Positions 18,219 to 26,247 of a stretch of DNA of 40,196 nt are shown piece by piece. Every line of letters starts with the position of its first letter. Position 1 is the stretch's first letter. The position numbers and the translations under genes were made by a program. Source of the stretch: Prevotella sp. (GTDB lineage: Bacteria; Bacteroidota; Bacteroidia; Bacteroidales; Bacteroidaceae); assembly GCA_017474845.1 (NCBI GenBank), contig JAFVGS010000006.1, positions 1-40,196 of the forward strand, written 5' to 3'. The notes below the pieces were generated by a model. That model worked only from the letters and a program-made list of their open reading frames with translations. It was not told where the DNA came from and searched no databases.

Positions 18219-19004
18219 TTATTTTTTCAATTGTTGTGTTGTATAATCATATTCTGATCCGTAGGCACTGTGAGGAATACTGAAGATGACAATCATCAAC
18301 AATACCGCTAAGCAGACCACCCACTTGTTGTATTTCCACTTCAAGGTGGCCAGGGCAGCCACAAAGAACAGGAAGGAGATGAGCGTCTTGTTGTCCGTCA
18401 GGTCTGTGCCATAGGGGAATCCTGCCCACCAAGGACCGAAGGCAGCATGCTGCACAAGAGGTCCCAGGATAAAACCTCCGACGAAAAGGGTCGCAACAGT
18501 AATCTTCAGCCAACGCTTGTAATCCTTGTGCGTCATCACCAGTAAGAACGTATAGACGGCAAACAGCATAGCGCCGAACATCAACAGGATGTGGGGTATC
18601 AGGATGCTCTCAGGCACATCGTTGCGGAAACGGATGACGACAGGCTCGTCTTTCAGATAGTCCTTGCCATCAACAGTGATGTAATACTGCAACTTTCCTG
18701 CCACGGGTTGCACAGGCAAGGCTGCCTGCCACACACCGTCTTTCCATACGAAATCCGCTGTGGTATATTCGTCAGCCGACGGATAGCGACGATAATGCGT
18801 CTGTGCCTGAATGTCAGACGGGATGCCTTTCAGCATTACCATCTCATCGTGTTGCACACCACTTCTGGGCAGTTTGATCTTATAACTCTCCCCATTCAGT
18901 TCGACAGTCACCTTCATAGGATAGGTAGGACCGGTCATGCGCTGGTAAACACTCAGAACCAAGGTGATGACAATGGCTAAGAGCCAATAGACAGATTTCT
19001 TCAT
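18219..19004 (-). CDS. Conserved membrane protein of unknown function
   Basis: 261 residues. One N-terminal membrane anchor (MKKSVYWLLAIVITLVLSVYQ), then a periplasmic part of about 110 residues with beta-sandwich-like segments (KLQYYITVDGKDYLKDEPVVIRF), then four or five membrane helices from about residue 135. Within the membrane part, HILLMFGAMLFAVYTFLLVMTH, GPLVQHAAFGPWWAGFPYG and FSIPHSAYGSEYD carry histidines at helix ends, which would suit haem or metal contact, but this is only suggestive. It overlaps the M28 gene by four bases (19001-19004) and precedes the calycin-like gene by eight bases, so it belongs to the same operon. Confidence 0.72.
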   Translation of the reverse strand: MKKSVYWLLAIVITLVLSVYQRMTGPTYPMKVTVELNGESYKIKLPRSGVQHDEMVMLKGIPSDIQAQTHYRRYPSADEYTTADFVWKDGVWQAALPVQPVAGKLQYYITVDGKDYLKDEPVVIRFRNDVPESILIPHILLMFGAMLFAVYTFLLVMTHKDYKRWLKITVATLFVGGFILGPLVQHAAFGPWWAGFPYGTDLTDNKTLISFLFFVAALATLKWKYNKWVVCLAVLLMIVIFSIPHSAYGSEYDYTTQQLKK

Positions 19005-20266
19005 TTCTTGGAGGGCTTCAAGTAAACTTGGAAGGTGAGGATCTCTTCATTTCGCAACACTTTCACGGGGATGGTGGTATCTGGTTCGAGTTCCGACAGA
19101 CGCTGCATATAGTCATCCATATTCTTGACAGGCTTGCCGTCTATCTCCTGAATGATGTCACCACTACGGATGCCGGCAGTATGGGCTGGCTTTCCTGCCA
19201 CCACAATGTCGGCCCGAAGACCGGGAATGCGGCTGACACCCATCACGTCGGGCATGAGCCCCAAAGTGACCTTGAATTTCGCATGCTTCATCGTATTGCT
19301 GCTCGGCACGCTGATATAATCAGGTGTCGTCGGCATACTGGCCAGACGGGTAATCAGCGCCTTCGAGAAGTCCAGCGTCTGCTGCATACCATCGTAATTC
19401 AGTGTTGAAGGCACATCGTCAGGGGTATGATACTCCATATGACCTCCTGTGGTGAGGAAGAGCACGGGGATGTCAGCTGCCACAAACGACGCATGGTCGC
19501 TCGGGCCATAGCCGTCAGGCGTACAGCTGATGTTCAGGTTGGTCTGTTCTGCTGCTTTCTCTGCCATCGCCTTGAATTCAGAACTGGTACCTGTCCCCGA
19601 CACACTCATGGCGTTATCACGCATACGTCCCACCATATCCAGATTCACCATGGCGACAATACCTTTCTTGTCGGCAGGAAGATTGATACGCCGGTCATCG
19701 GCCTGCTTCATCCATTCCAGGAATTGCTTGGAACCGACCAGACCTTGTTCCTCTGCGCCGAAGAAAGCGAAGATGATGCTTCGTGGCTGACGTACCTTCT
19801 TAAAATACTTGGCCAGTTCGAGTACCACGGCATCACCACTGGCATTATCGTCAGCACCAGGATGAACACCTAATGTATCAGGGCGGCGTGAACCAGAACC
19901 CTGACCTCCCAGGCCAAGATGGTCGTAATGCGAGCCGACTACTATGTATTCGTTTTTGTGTTGCTTGTCTTTTCCTGGAAGCACAGCGATGATGTTATGG
20001 GTCGTCCGCTCCACTTCCTTCCCGTAGGTGAAGTTGTGATAGTAACCTGTCTTTTTCTTTCCCTTGACCACTGGTTTGAGTTTCAGGCTACGAAGTTGGC
20101 CCACGATATATTCAGAGGCCAGGGTGTCGCCCGCAGTACCCGGATATCGGCCTCCCAACTCCTGCGAAGCCAGGTATTCCACCGTTTGCCGCATATCGTC
20201 CTGTTTCTGGGCGTGTGCCTGCAGGACAAGGGCAAAAGCCAAAAATATAATCCATCTATTTCTCAT
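19001..20266 (-). CDS. M28-family zinc aminopeptidase with C-terminal PDZ domain
   Basis: 421 residues from the ATG at 20266; MRNRWIIFLAFALVLQAHA is a signal peptide. The frame continues 13 codons upstream, but those cross the promoter. Zinc-site residues typical of M28: His113 in GSHYDHLG, Asp139 in PGADDNASG, the Glu pair 172-173 in GAEEQGL, Asp210 in NLDMVGR, and a late His in GGHMEYHTPDD. A PDZ domain occupies roughly residues 325-415 (AGIRSGDIIQEIDGKPV). Predicted to be periplasmic or surface-attached. First gene of the operon leading to the TonB receptor. Confidence 0.93.
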   Translation of the reverse strand: MRNRWIIFLAFALVLQAHAQKQDDMRQTVEYLASQELGGRYPGTAGDTLASEYIVGQLRSLKLKPVVKGKKKTGYYHNFTYGKEVERTTHNIIAVLPGKDKQHKNEYIVVGSHYDHLGLGGQGSGSRRPDTLGVHPGADDNASGDAVVLELAKYFKKVRQPRSIIFAFFGAEEQGLVGSKQFLEWMKQADDRRINLPADKKGIVAMVNLDMVGRMRDNAMSVSGTGTSSEFKAMAEKAAEQTNLNISCTPDGYGPSDHASFVAADIPVLFLTTGGHMEYHTPDDVPSTLNYDGMQQTLDFSKALITRLASMPTTPDYISVPSSNTMKHAKFKVTLGLMPDVMGVSRIPGLRADIVVAGKPAHTAGIRSGDIIQEIDGKPVKNMDDYMQRLSELEPDTTIPVKVLRNEEILTFQVYLKPSKK

Positions 20267-20274
20267 TTCGGGTG

Positions 20275-20306
20275 CAAAGGTACATCGTTTCCACGACCTG
20301 TGCAAT
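20275..20306 (-). promoter_or_regulatory. Promoter of the M28-TonB receptor operon, nearly leaderless
   Basis: TACCTTTG at 20282-20275 (minus) with ATTG 20 bases upstream. The -7 element is followed by CACCCGAA and then the ATG, so transcription should begin within a few bases of the start codon. The same arrangement is seen for hflX. Confidence 0.78.
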
Positions 20307-20395
20307 CCCTATTTATATGGATTTTGCCCGGATACTGACGAAAAGGCAGATACTTCAGACAAATTGTCGGTAATCATCCCCGCGGCACGATTTTA

Positions 20396-20458
20396 GACAT
20401 AAGAACATAAGAACACAATGGCTGCGCCAGAACAAATCTGTTCTTATGTTCTTATGTC
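20396..20458. repeat. Perfect 20-bp inverted repeat made of 8-base units, upstream of clpB
   Basis: The left arm GACATAAGAACATAAGAACA (20396-20415) is the exact reverse complement of 20439-20458; the loop is 23 bases. Each arm is itself two ACATAAGA octamers plus remnants. It is far longer than a normal terminator stem and is not followed by a simple T-run; the run after it is A-rich. Confidence 0.88.
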
Positions 20459-20469
20459 AAAAAAGAAAA

Positions 20470-20541
20470 GTTAGTATGTTAGTATGTCTGAAAAAGAAAA
20501 TGTTAGTATGTTAGTATGTCTGAAAAAAAAGTTATTATGTC
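20470..20541 (+). repeat. Direct repeats of TTAGTATG octamers before clpB
   Basis: Two copies (20470-20495 and 20502-20527) of a 26-base sequence built from two TTAGTATG octamers followed by TCTGAAAAA, then a shorter relative (GTTATTATGTC, 20531-20541). The array ends ten bases before the clpB Shine-Dalgarno. Confidence 0.85.
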
Positions 20542-20551
20542 AAAATAAAAA

Positions 20552-20557
20552 AGGAGG
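20552..20557 (+). promoter_or_regulatory. Strong Shine-Dalgarno of clpB
   Basis: AGGAGG, five bases before the ATG at 20563. It is the only canonical Shine-Dalgarno I noticed in the window, where other starts have A-rich or featureless leaders. Confidence 0.75.
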
Positions 20558-20562
20558 TTAAT

Positions 20563-23070
20563 ATGACTTTAGACAAATTTACAATCAAAGCTCAGGAAGC
20601 CGTTCAGGCGGCAGTAAACACTGCCCAGATGAACGGCCAGCAGGTCATCGAACCTGTACATATACTCAAAGGAGTATTGGAGAAGGCGAAGGACGTCACA
20701 ACCTTCATCTTCCAGAAACTCGGTGTGAACGCCCAGCAGATAGAGATGCTCGTCGATCAGGAGATCAAGCACCTCCCCCGTGTACAGGGCGGACAACCCT
20801 ATCTCTCTAACGAATCTAATAATGTACTCGTGCGCGCCCAGGAGATCGCCACCAAGCAGGGCGACGAGTTCGTGGCGTGTGAGCCGGTGTTACAGGCACT
20901 TTTAACCGTGAATTCCACAGCCTCACGCATCATGAAGGATGCAGGCTGCACGGAAAAGGAGATGCAGCAGGCCATTCAGGCCCTGCGCCAGGGACAGAAG
21001 GTACAGTCACAATCGGCTGATGACAACTACCAGTCGCTGGAGAAGTACGCCAAGAACCTCGTCGATCTCGCCCGTCAGGGCAAACTCGACCCCGTGATAG
21101 GCCGTGATGATGAGATCCGCCGTCTGCTTCAAATTCTGAGTCGCCGTACGAAGAACAACCCCATCCTGATCGGTGAACCAGGTACCGGTAAGACCGCCAT
21201 CGTAGAAGGGCTCGCAGGCCGTATCGTGCGTGGGGATGTACCTGAGAACCTGAAGGACAAGCAGCTCTATTCGCTCGACATGGGTGCGCTCGTGGCTGGT
21301 GCGAAGTACAAGGGTGAGTTTGAGGAACGTCTGAAGAGCGTCATTAACGAGGTGACGAAGGCGGAAGGACGCATCATCCTCTTCATCGATGAAATCCACA
21401 CCCTGGTAGGCGCCGGTGGTGGTGAGGGCGCGATGGATGCCGCCAACATCCTGAAACCAGCCTTGGCACGTGGTGAACTCCGTGCCATTGGTGCGACGAC
21501 CCTGAACGAATACCAGAAGTACTTCGAGAAGGATAAGGCGCTCGAACGTCGTTTCCAGACGGTGATGGTCGATGAGCCGGATGAACTCAGTGCCATCTCC
21601 ATCCTGCGAGGTCTGAAGGAGCGCTACGAGAACCACCACAAGGTACGTATCCAGGATGATGCCTGTATCGCAGCCGTCCAGCTCTCCGAGCGTTATATCT
21701 CTGAACGTTTCCTGCCCGACAAGGCCATCGACCTGATGGACGAGGCAGCCGCCAAGCTCCGTATGGAGCGTGACTCTGTGCCCGAGGAACTCGATGAGAT
21801 CACCCGTCGCCTCGCCCAGTTAGAGATTGAACGCGAAGCCATCAAACGCGAGGGCGATGAGCCAAAGATTGCCCAGCTGGATAAGGATATCGCAGAACTG
21901 AAGGAGCAGGAGACCCAGTTCCGTGCCAAGTGGGAGGGTGAGCGCCAGCTCATCAACAGGATCCAACAGGACAAGCAGGAGATGGAGAACCTCAAGCTCG
22001 AAGCGGAGCGTGCCGAACGTGAGGGCGACTATGGTAAGGTGGCCGAGATCCGCTACTCGAAACTAAAAGTCCTGGAGGATGATATCAAGGCCATCCAGAA
22101 CCAGTTGGCTTCAGCACAAGGCGGAAACTCACTGGTGCGTGAGGAAGTCACTGCCGACGATATCGCCGAGGTGGTATCCCGCTGGACAGGCATCCCTGTC
22201 ACGAAGATGATGCAGAGTGAACGTGAGAAGCTGCTCCACCTCGAGGATGAACTGCACAAGCGCGTGATTGGTCAGGACGAGGCCATCACGGCTGTCTCTG
22301 ATGCCGTACGTCGTTCACGTGCAGGCTTACAGGATCCGAAGCGCCCGATTGCCTCATTCATCTTCTTGGGTACGACGGGTGTCGGTAAGACCGAACTCGC
22401 CAAGACGTTGGCAGACTATCTGTTCAACGATGAGACGATGATGACGCGTATCGATATGTCGGAATACCAGGAGAAGTACAGCGTCTCCCGTCTGATTGGT
22501 GCCCCTCCGGGCTATGTCGGCTACGATGAGGGTGGTCAGCTCACAGAGGCAGTGCGTCGTAAACCTTATTCCGTCGTGCTCTTCGATGAGATCGAGAAGG
22601 CCCATCCGGATGTGTTCAACATCCTCTTACAAGTATTGGACGATGGTCGTCTGACGGACAACAAGGGACGTACCGCCAACTTCAAGAATACCATCATCAT
22701 CATGACCTCGAATGCGACGAGGGAGCAACTGCGCCAGAACATGCGTCCGGAGTTCCTGAACCGTATCGATGAGATCATCACCTTCACCCCATTGACGAAG
22801 GAACAGATCAGCGACGTAGTCCGTCTGCAGATGAAGAGGGTATCGGAGATGTTGGAGCCTCAGGGCATCCGACTCGAATGCACGCCCCAGGCCATTGCCT
22901 ACTTGGCTGAAGAAGGGTACGATCCCGACTTTGGAGCCCGTCCCGTCAAGCGTGCCATCCAACAGTTCGTGCTCAACGACCTCTCGAAGAAGCTCCTCGC
23001 CGATGAGGTGGATCGCAACAAGCCCATCATCATTGATGACTTCGGTGATGGACTGGTATTCAGGAACTAA
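20563..23070 (+). CDS. clpB: ClpB disaggregase (Hsp100), with a shortened second AAA+ domain
   Basis: ATP-driven hexameric disaggregase working with DnaK. 835 residues, compared with about 857 in E. coli. Order: N-domain (1-145), AAA-1 with Walker [10 protein letters not shown] (near 205) and Walker B ILFIDEIH, a coiled-coil middle domain (about 390-520), AAA-2 with Walker [10 protein letters not shown] and Walker [12 protein letters not shown], arginine-finger region FLNRIDEI and the [11 protein letters not shown] sensor-2 motif. After the sensor-1 MTSN (near 717) only ten residues precede RPEFLNR, against about 30 in E. coli ClpB, so roughly 20 residues are missing in frame. The start is fixed by a strong Shine-Dalgarno. 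No clear TAnnTTTG promoter was found upstream; the region holds repeats instead. Confidence 0.97.
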   Translation: MTLDKFTIKAQEAVQAAVNTAQMNGQQVIEPVHILKGVLEKAKDVTTFIFQKLGVNAQQIEMLVDQEIKHLPRVQGGQPYLSNESNNVLVRAQEIATKQGDEFVACEPVLQALLTVNSTASRIMKDAGCTEKEMQQAIQALRQGQKVQSQSADDNYQSLEKYAKNLVDLARQGKLDPVIGRDDEIRRLLQILSRRTKNNPILIGEPGTGKTAIVEGLAGRIVRGDVPENLKDKQLYSLDMGALVAGAKYKGEFEERLKSVINEVTKAEGRIILFIDEIHTLVGAGGGEGAMDAANILKPALARGELRAIGATTLNEYQKYFEKDKALERRFQTVMVDEPDELSAISILRGLKERYENHHKVRIQDDACIAAVQLSERYISERFLPDKAIDLMDEAAAKLRMERDSVPEELDEITRRLAQLEIEREAIKREGDEPKIAQLDKDIAELKEQETQFRAKWEGERQLINRIQQDKQEMENLKLEAERAEREGDYGKVAEIRYSKLKVLEDDIKAIQNQLASAQGGNSLVREEVTADDIAEVVSRWTGIPVTKMMQSEREKLLHLEDELHKRVIGQDEAITAVSDAVRRSRAGLQDPKRPIASFIFLGTTGVGKTELAKTLADYLFNDETMMTRIDMSEYQEKYSVSRLIGAPPGYVGYDEGGQLTEAVRRKPYSVVLFDEIEKAHPDVFNILLQVLDDGRLTDNKGRTANFKNTIIIMTSNATREQLRQNMRPEFLNRIDEIITFTPLTKEQISDVVRLQMKRVSEMLEPQGIRLECTPQAIAYLAEEGYDPDFGARPVKRAIQQFVLNDLSKKLLADEVDRNKPIIIDDFGDGLVFRN

Positions 23071-23108
23071 AAGAAAGCATCCGCTGATCAGCGGATGCTT
23101 TCTTTTCT
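23071..23108. terminator. Bidirectional terminator between clpB and the M6 protease gene
   Basis: Perfect palindrome with 17-base arms (23071-23087 and 23088-23104) starting directly after the clpB stop, with a T-rich end at 23101-23106. The complement gives T-rich sequence in the other direction. The M6 gene ends inside it. Confidence 0.88.
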
Positions 23109-24602
23109 CCCGTTATGGATGTATAGCCCTTTCTGCCAGGGTTTGCCAGACAGGCGTCGGCCTTGGAGGTCGTACCAAGAATCGTGGAGACTACCCCCTT
23201 GATTCTTGATGGCTTTGATGGCAGAAGGGGGATATATAACGTCGCAGGAGATGGTGCCGTCGAGGGACTTGCGGATGTTGGTGACAGGCTTCGACATCAG
23301 ATAGACACCTTCGGCATTGGCATTGTAGAGGGTGGCGGCAGGATCAGAGTCATCCGTGAGGCGGTCGTTAACCCAAAGCGAATCGACATAGGGATAGACA
23401 GAGGTGCTGAGATAACGGTTGCGCATCCACTGGGGTTCCGTGTATTTGGACATGTCCCTGCCATTATTGTTCGGGTCCCAGTCTGCATAGGTCTTCCGGT
23501 CTGCATGGAACAGGTTATAACGGTAGTGCGAAGAGGAGGAGTTCACGGTGTTACTGCTCCACACCTCCCTGTCATAGTCGACATGGAAGATGACCAGACC
23601 TTCTCCCGGGATGCCATAGTCCCATTTGGTCTGGCGACGGTGTTCGAGGATATAAAACTCGTTGGGGTTGCCGGAGTTACGGATGATATAGGTCTCCCCT
23701 CCCTCACTCACGGCCTTTATACCCTCGAGGGTTGTGACATCGGTCAGTTCGATGGGATCCCCCCAGCCCAGATGCATCTTCTCCGTGGCAGAGAAATTGG
23801 GCGGGCACCAGCCCTTGTTGGTGTAGTTGCCGCCATCCATCAGGTCCCATTCGTCGACCACAGAGAAATCGGAGTTGTTGGTAGGATAGATGTCCGGCAG
23901 GCTCAGGCAGTGAGCAAACTCATGGCAGATCGTACCGATGCCACACCGGGAATCGTCGCGCCATAACTCACAACTGACGGAGTTCATGCCGATAGTGAGA
24001 TCACCGGGTGCCTTCATATAGGCATAGGAGGTATTGGGCCAGATAAAGCCGGACACCTGATTGCCTGAGTAGCCTGCTGCAACGAAGACCATCTGATCCA
24101 CCTCCTGATCATCGTCCCAGTCGTAGACGGAGAAATCGGCATCGGTAGTATCGGCAAGTTCCTTCAACTTATCCATGGCCTCCTTCATCGCAGCATCACC
24201 ATAATTATCCTTGGAACTGGCTTTGGCCTTGACACTGACCTTAAAGGGACCATAGATGTCGAACTGGAGGTTGAAGCGTCCGCCGGACTGATCGCGGAAA
24301 TAATCGGCCACACAACCCTGACCATAGCCTTCGTTATAGCCCCGTTCGTTAAACAGGCGCTGGTAATAGGCAGCAGGGTCGGCCATCAAGAAATCCCTGT
24401 CAGAGAAGGAGATCAGCACCACTGCCTGGCGGTAGATTCTCCCAGGATCCCAGTCCTGCGAGGGATAGCCAAGGGTACCGCGGGTCTTCGCCACATCGGC
24501 GGGGATGTTGCGGAGACAACCACGACGCTCTGATATTTGTGCATTGGCGACAGTCGCCGCCAATGCTACAAATACCAAAATTATTTGACGCAAGGTGCCC
24601 AA
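23088..24602 (-). CDS. Secreted M6-family (immune inhibitor A-like) metalloprotease
   Basis: 504 residues. Signal peptide [18 protein letters not shown]; zinc motif HEFAH (His227, Glu228, His231), then CLSLPDIY, whose Asp is the usual third ligand position in M6. The C-terminal segment [25 protein letters not shown] is the short Bacteroidales surface-protein ending that resembles a sorting or anchoring domain. The last residues (KESIR) are encoded by the terminator stem. No ATG fits: the protein starts with TTG at 24602 or a second TTG three codons later, overlapping the fumarase gene by about 22 bases, which suggests coupling. Last gene of the hflX operon. Substrate unknown. Confidence 0.88.
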   Translation of the reverse strand: MGTLRQIILVFVALAATVANAQISERRGCLRNIPADVAKTRGTLGYPSQDWDPGRIYRQAVVLISFSDRDFLMADPAAYYQRLFNERGYNEGYGQGCVADYFRDQSGGRFNLQFDIYGPFKVSVKAKASSKDNYGDAAMKEAMDKLKELADTTDADFSVYDWDDDQEVDQMVFVAAGYSGNQVSGFIWPNTSYAYMKAPGDLTIGMNSVSCELWRDDSRCGIGTICHEFAHCLSLPDIYPTNNSDFSVVDEWDLMDGGNYTNKGWCPPNFSATEKMHLGWGDPIELTDVTTLEGIKAVSEGGETYIIRNSGNPNEFYILEHRRQTKWDYGIPGEGLVIFHVDYDREVWSSNTVNSSSSHYRYNLFHADRKTYADWDPNNNGRDMSKYTEPQWMRNRYLSTSVYPYVDSLWVNDRLTDDSDPAATLYNANAEGVYLMSKPVTNIRKSLDGTISCDVIYPPSAIKAIKNQGGSLHDSWYDLQGRRLSGKPWQKGLYIHNGRKESIR

Positions 24603-26230
24603 GGTTTCAAAGTCTTAAAGAAGTCATTACCCTTATCATCGACGAGGATGAAGGCGGGGAAGTCCTCCACATCAATCTTCCAGATGGCCTCCATGCCGAG
24701 TTCGGGATACTCCACGCACTCGATGCTCTTGATGCTGCTCTGAGAGAGCACGGCTGCCACACCGCCGATACTGCCCAGATAGAAGCCACCATACTTCTTA
24801 CAAGCCTCTGTGACAACATCAGAACGGTTACCCTTGGCAATCATCACAAGGGAAGCACCCAACGACTGGAACTCGTCCACGTAGGGATCCATACGGTTGG
24901 CGGTGGTGGGACCCATCGAACCACAGGGATAGCCCTCTGGCGTCTTGGCGGGTCCGGCATAGAGCACGGGATAGTCCTTGAAGTAGTCGGGCATGGGCTC
25001 ACCGGCATCGATGCGTGCCTTCAGCTTGGCGTGGGCGATGTCACGGGCCACGATGATGGTACCCTTCAGGTTCACTCGGGTAGAAACGGGATACTTCGAC
25101 AGTTCCTTGCGCACAGCATCGATACCCTCGTTGAGGTCGATCTCGATGGTGTTCTGTCCCTCGCCGGCCTTGGCATACTCTGCCGGGATGAGCTCAGAGG
25201 GGTTCGAGTCCATCTTCTCCAGCCAGATACCGTCGGCATTGATCTTGGCCTTGATATTACGGTCGGCCGAGCAGCTGACCCCCATACCAATCGGACAAGA
25301 GGCACCATGACGCGGCAGACGGATGACCCGGATGTCGTGAGCCAGATACTTACCACCGAACTGGGCACCCAGACCGATCTTCTGAGCCTCCTTGAGGAGT
25401 TTCTCCTCGAGGTCGACATCACGGAAGGCACGACCTGTCTCATCACCTGTCGTAGGCAGACCATCGTAGAACTTGATGGAGGCCAGTTTCACGGTGAGGA
25501 GGTTCTTCTCAGCGGAGGTACCACCAATCACGAAGGCAATGTGATACGGCGGACAGGCAGCTGTACCCAGACTCTTCATTTTCTCCACAAGGAACGGGAT
25601 GAGCGTACCCTCGTTCTGAATCGTAGCCTTCGTCATGGGATAGAAGTAGGTCTTGTTGGCACTACCACCACCCTTGGCGACAAACACGAACTTATACTCT
25701 GCACCCTCCGTAGCCTCGATGTCAATCTGGGCAGGGAGGTTACAACGGGTGTTCACCTCGTCGTACATATTCAGCGGGGCATTCTGCGAATAGCGCAGGT
25801 TGTCCTGGGTGAAAGTGTTGAAGACACCCAGACTCAGGGCCTCCTCATCCTCAAAACCGGTCCACACCTGCTGACCCTTCTCACCGTGGATGATTGCCGT
25901 ACCTGTATCCTGACAGAAAGGCAGGATGCCACGGGCAGCCACCTCGGCATTGCGCAGGAACTGCAAAGCCACATACTTGTCATTCTCTGAGGCCTCGGGA
26001 TCATTGAGGATCTTGGCCACCTGAAGGTTGTGCTCACGGCGCAGCATGAACTCCACATCGTGGAAGGCCTGCTGGGCCAGCAGCGTCAGGGCCTCCTTGG
26101 AGACTTTCACGATCTGCTTTCCTTCAAACTCGGCGGTGCTTACACCTTCCTTACTCAACAGACGGTACTCCGTCTTGTCCTCGCCCACCTGAAACATCGG
26201 GGCGTACTTGAATTCAACGTTTTTAGCCAT
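24581..26230 (-). CDS. Class I fumarate hydratase, [4Fe-4S]
   Basis: Interconverts fumarate and malate in the (often reductive) TCA branch; cytoplasmic, oxygen-sensitive. 549 residues, equal to FumA/FumB. The cluster cysteines are Cys106 (PFCQDTGT), Cys226 (AACPPYH) and Cys320 (MGVSCSAD), matching C105, C224 and C318 of FumA. N-terminal alpha domain and C-terminal beta domain ([15 protein letters not shown]) are joined in one chain. It begins 17 bases after the M16 peptidase stop and overlaps the M6 gene, so it lies in the middle of an operon of otherwise unrelated functions. Confidence 0.97.
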   Translation of the reverse strand: MAKNVEFKYAPMFQVGEDKTEYRLLSKEGVSTAEFEGKQIVKVSKEALTLLAQQAFHDVEFMLRREHNLQVAKILNDPEASENDKYVALQFLRNAEVAARGILPFCQDTGTAIIHGEKGQQVWTGFEDEEALSLGVFNTFTQDNLRYSQNAPLNMYDEVNTRCNLPAQIDIEATEGAEYKFVFVAKGGGSANKTYFYPMTKATIQNEGTLIPFLVEKMKSLGTAACPPYHIAFVIGGTSAEKNLLTVKLASIKFYDGLPTTGDETGRAFRDVDLEEKLLKEAQKIGLGAQFGGKYLAHDIRVIRLPRHGASCPIGMGVSCSADRNIKAKINADGIWLEKMDSNPSELIPAEYAKAGEGQNTIEIDLNEGIDAVRKELSKYPVSTRVNLKGTIIVARDIAHAKLKARIDAGEPMPDYFKDYPVLYAGPAKTPEGYPCGSMGPTTANRMDPYVDEFQSLGASLVMIAKGNRSDVVTEACKKYGGFYLGSIGGVAAVLSQSSIKSIECVEYPELGMEAIWKIDVEDFPAFILVDDKGNDFFKTLKPWAPCVK

Positions 26231-26247
26231 ACTTGTATTTGTTTAGA

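Noticed and set aside
20396-20541. CRISPR array upstream of clpB
   Set aside because: The repeats are octamer-based, inverted or immediately adjacent, with no unique spacers of constant length and no cas genes.
24539-25990. A 483-codon plus-strand frame opposite the fumarase gene
   Set aside because: Antisense shadow of a protein whose cluster cysteines are all in place; no start context or promoter.
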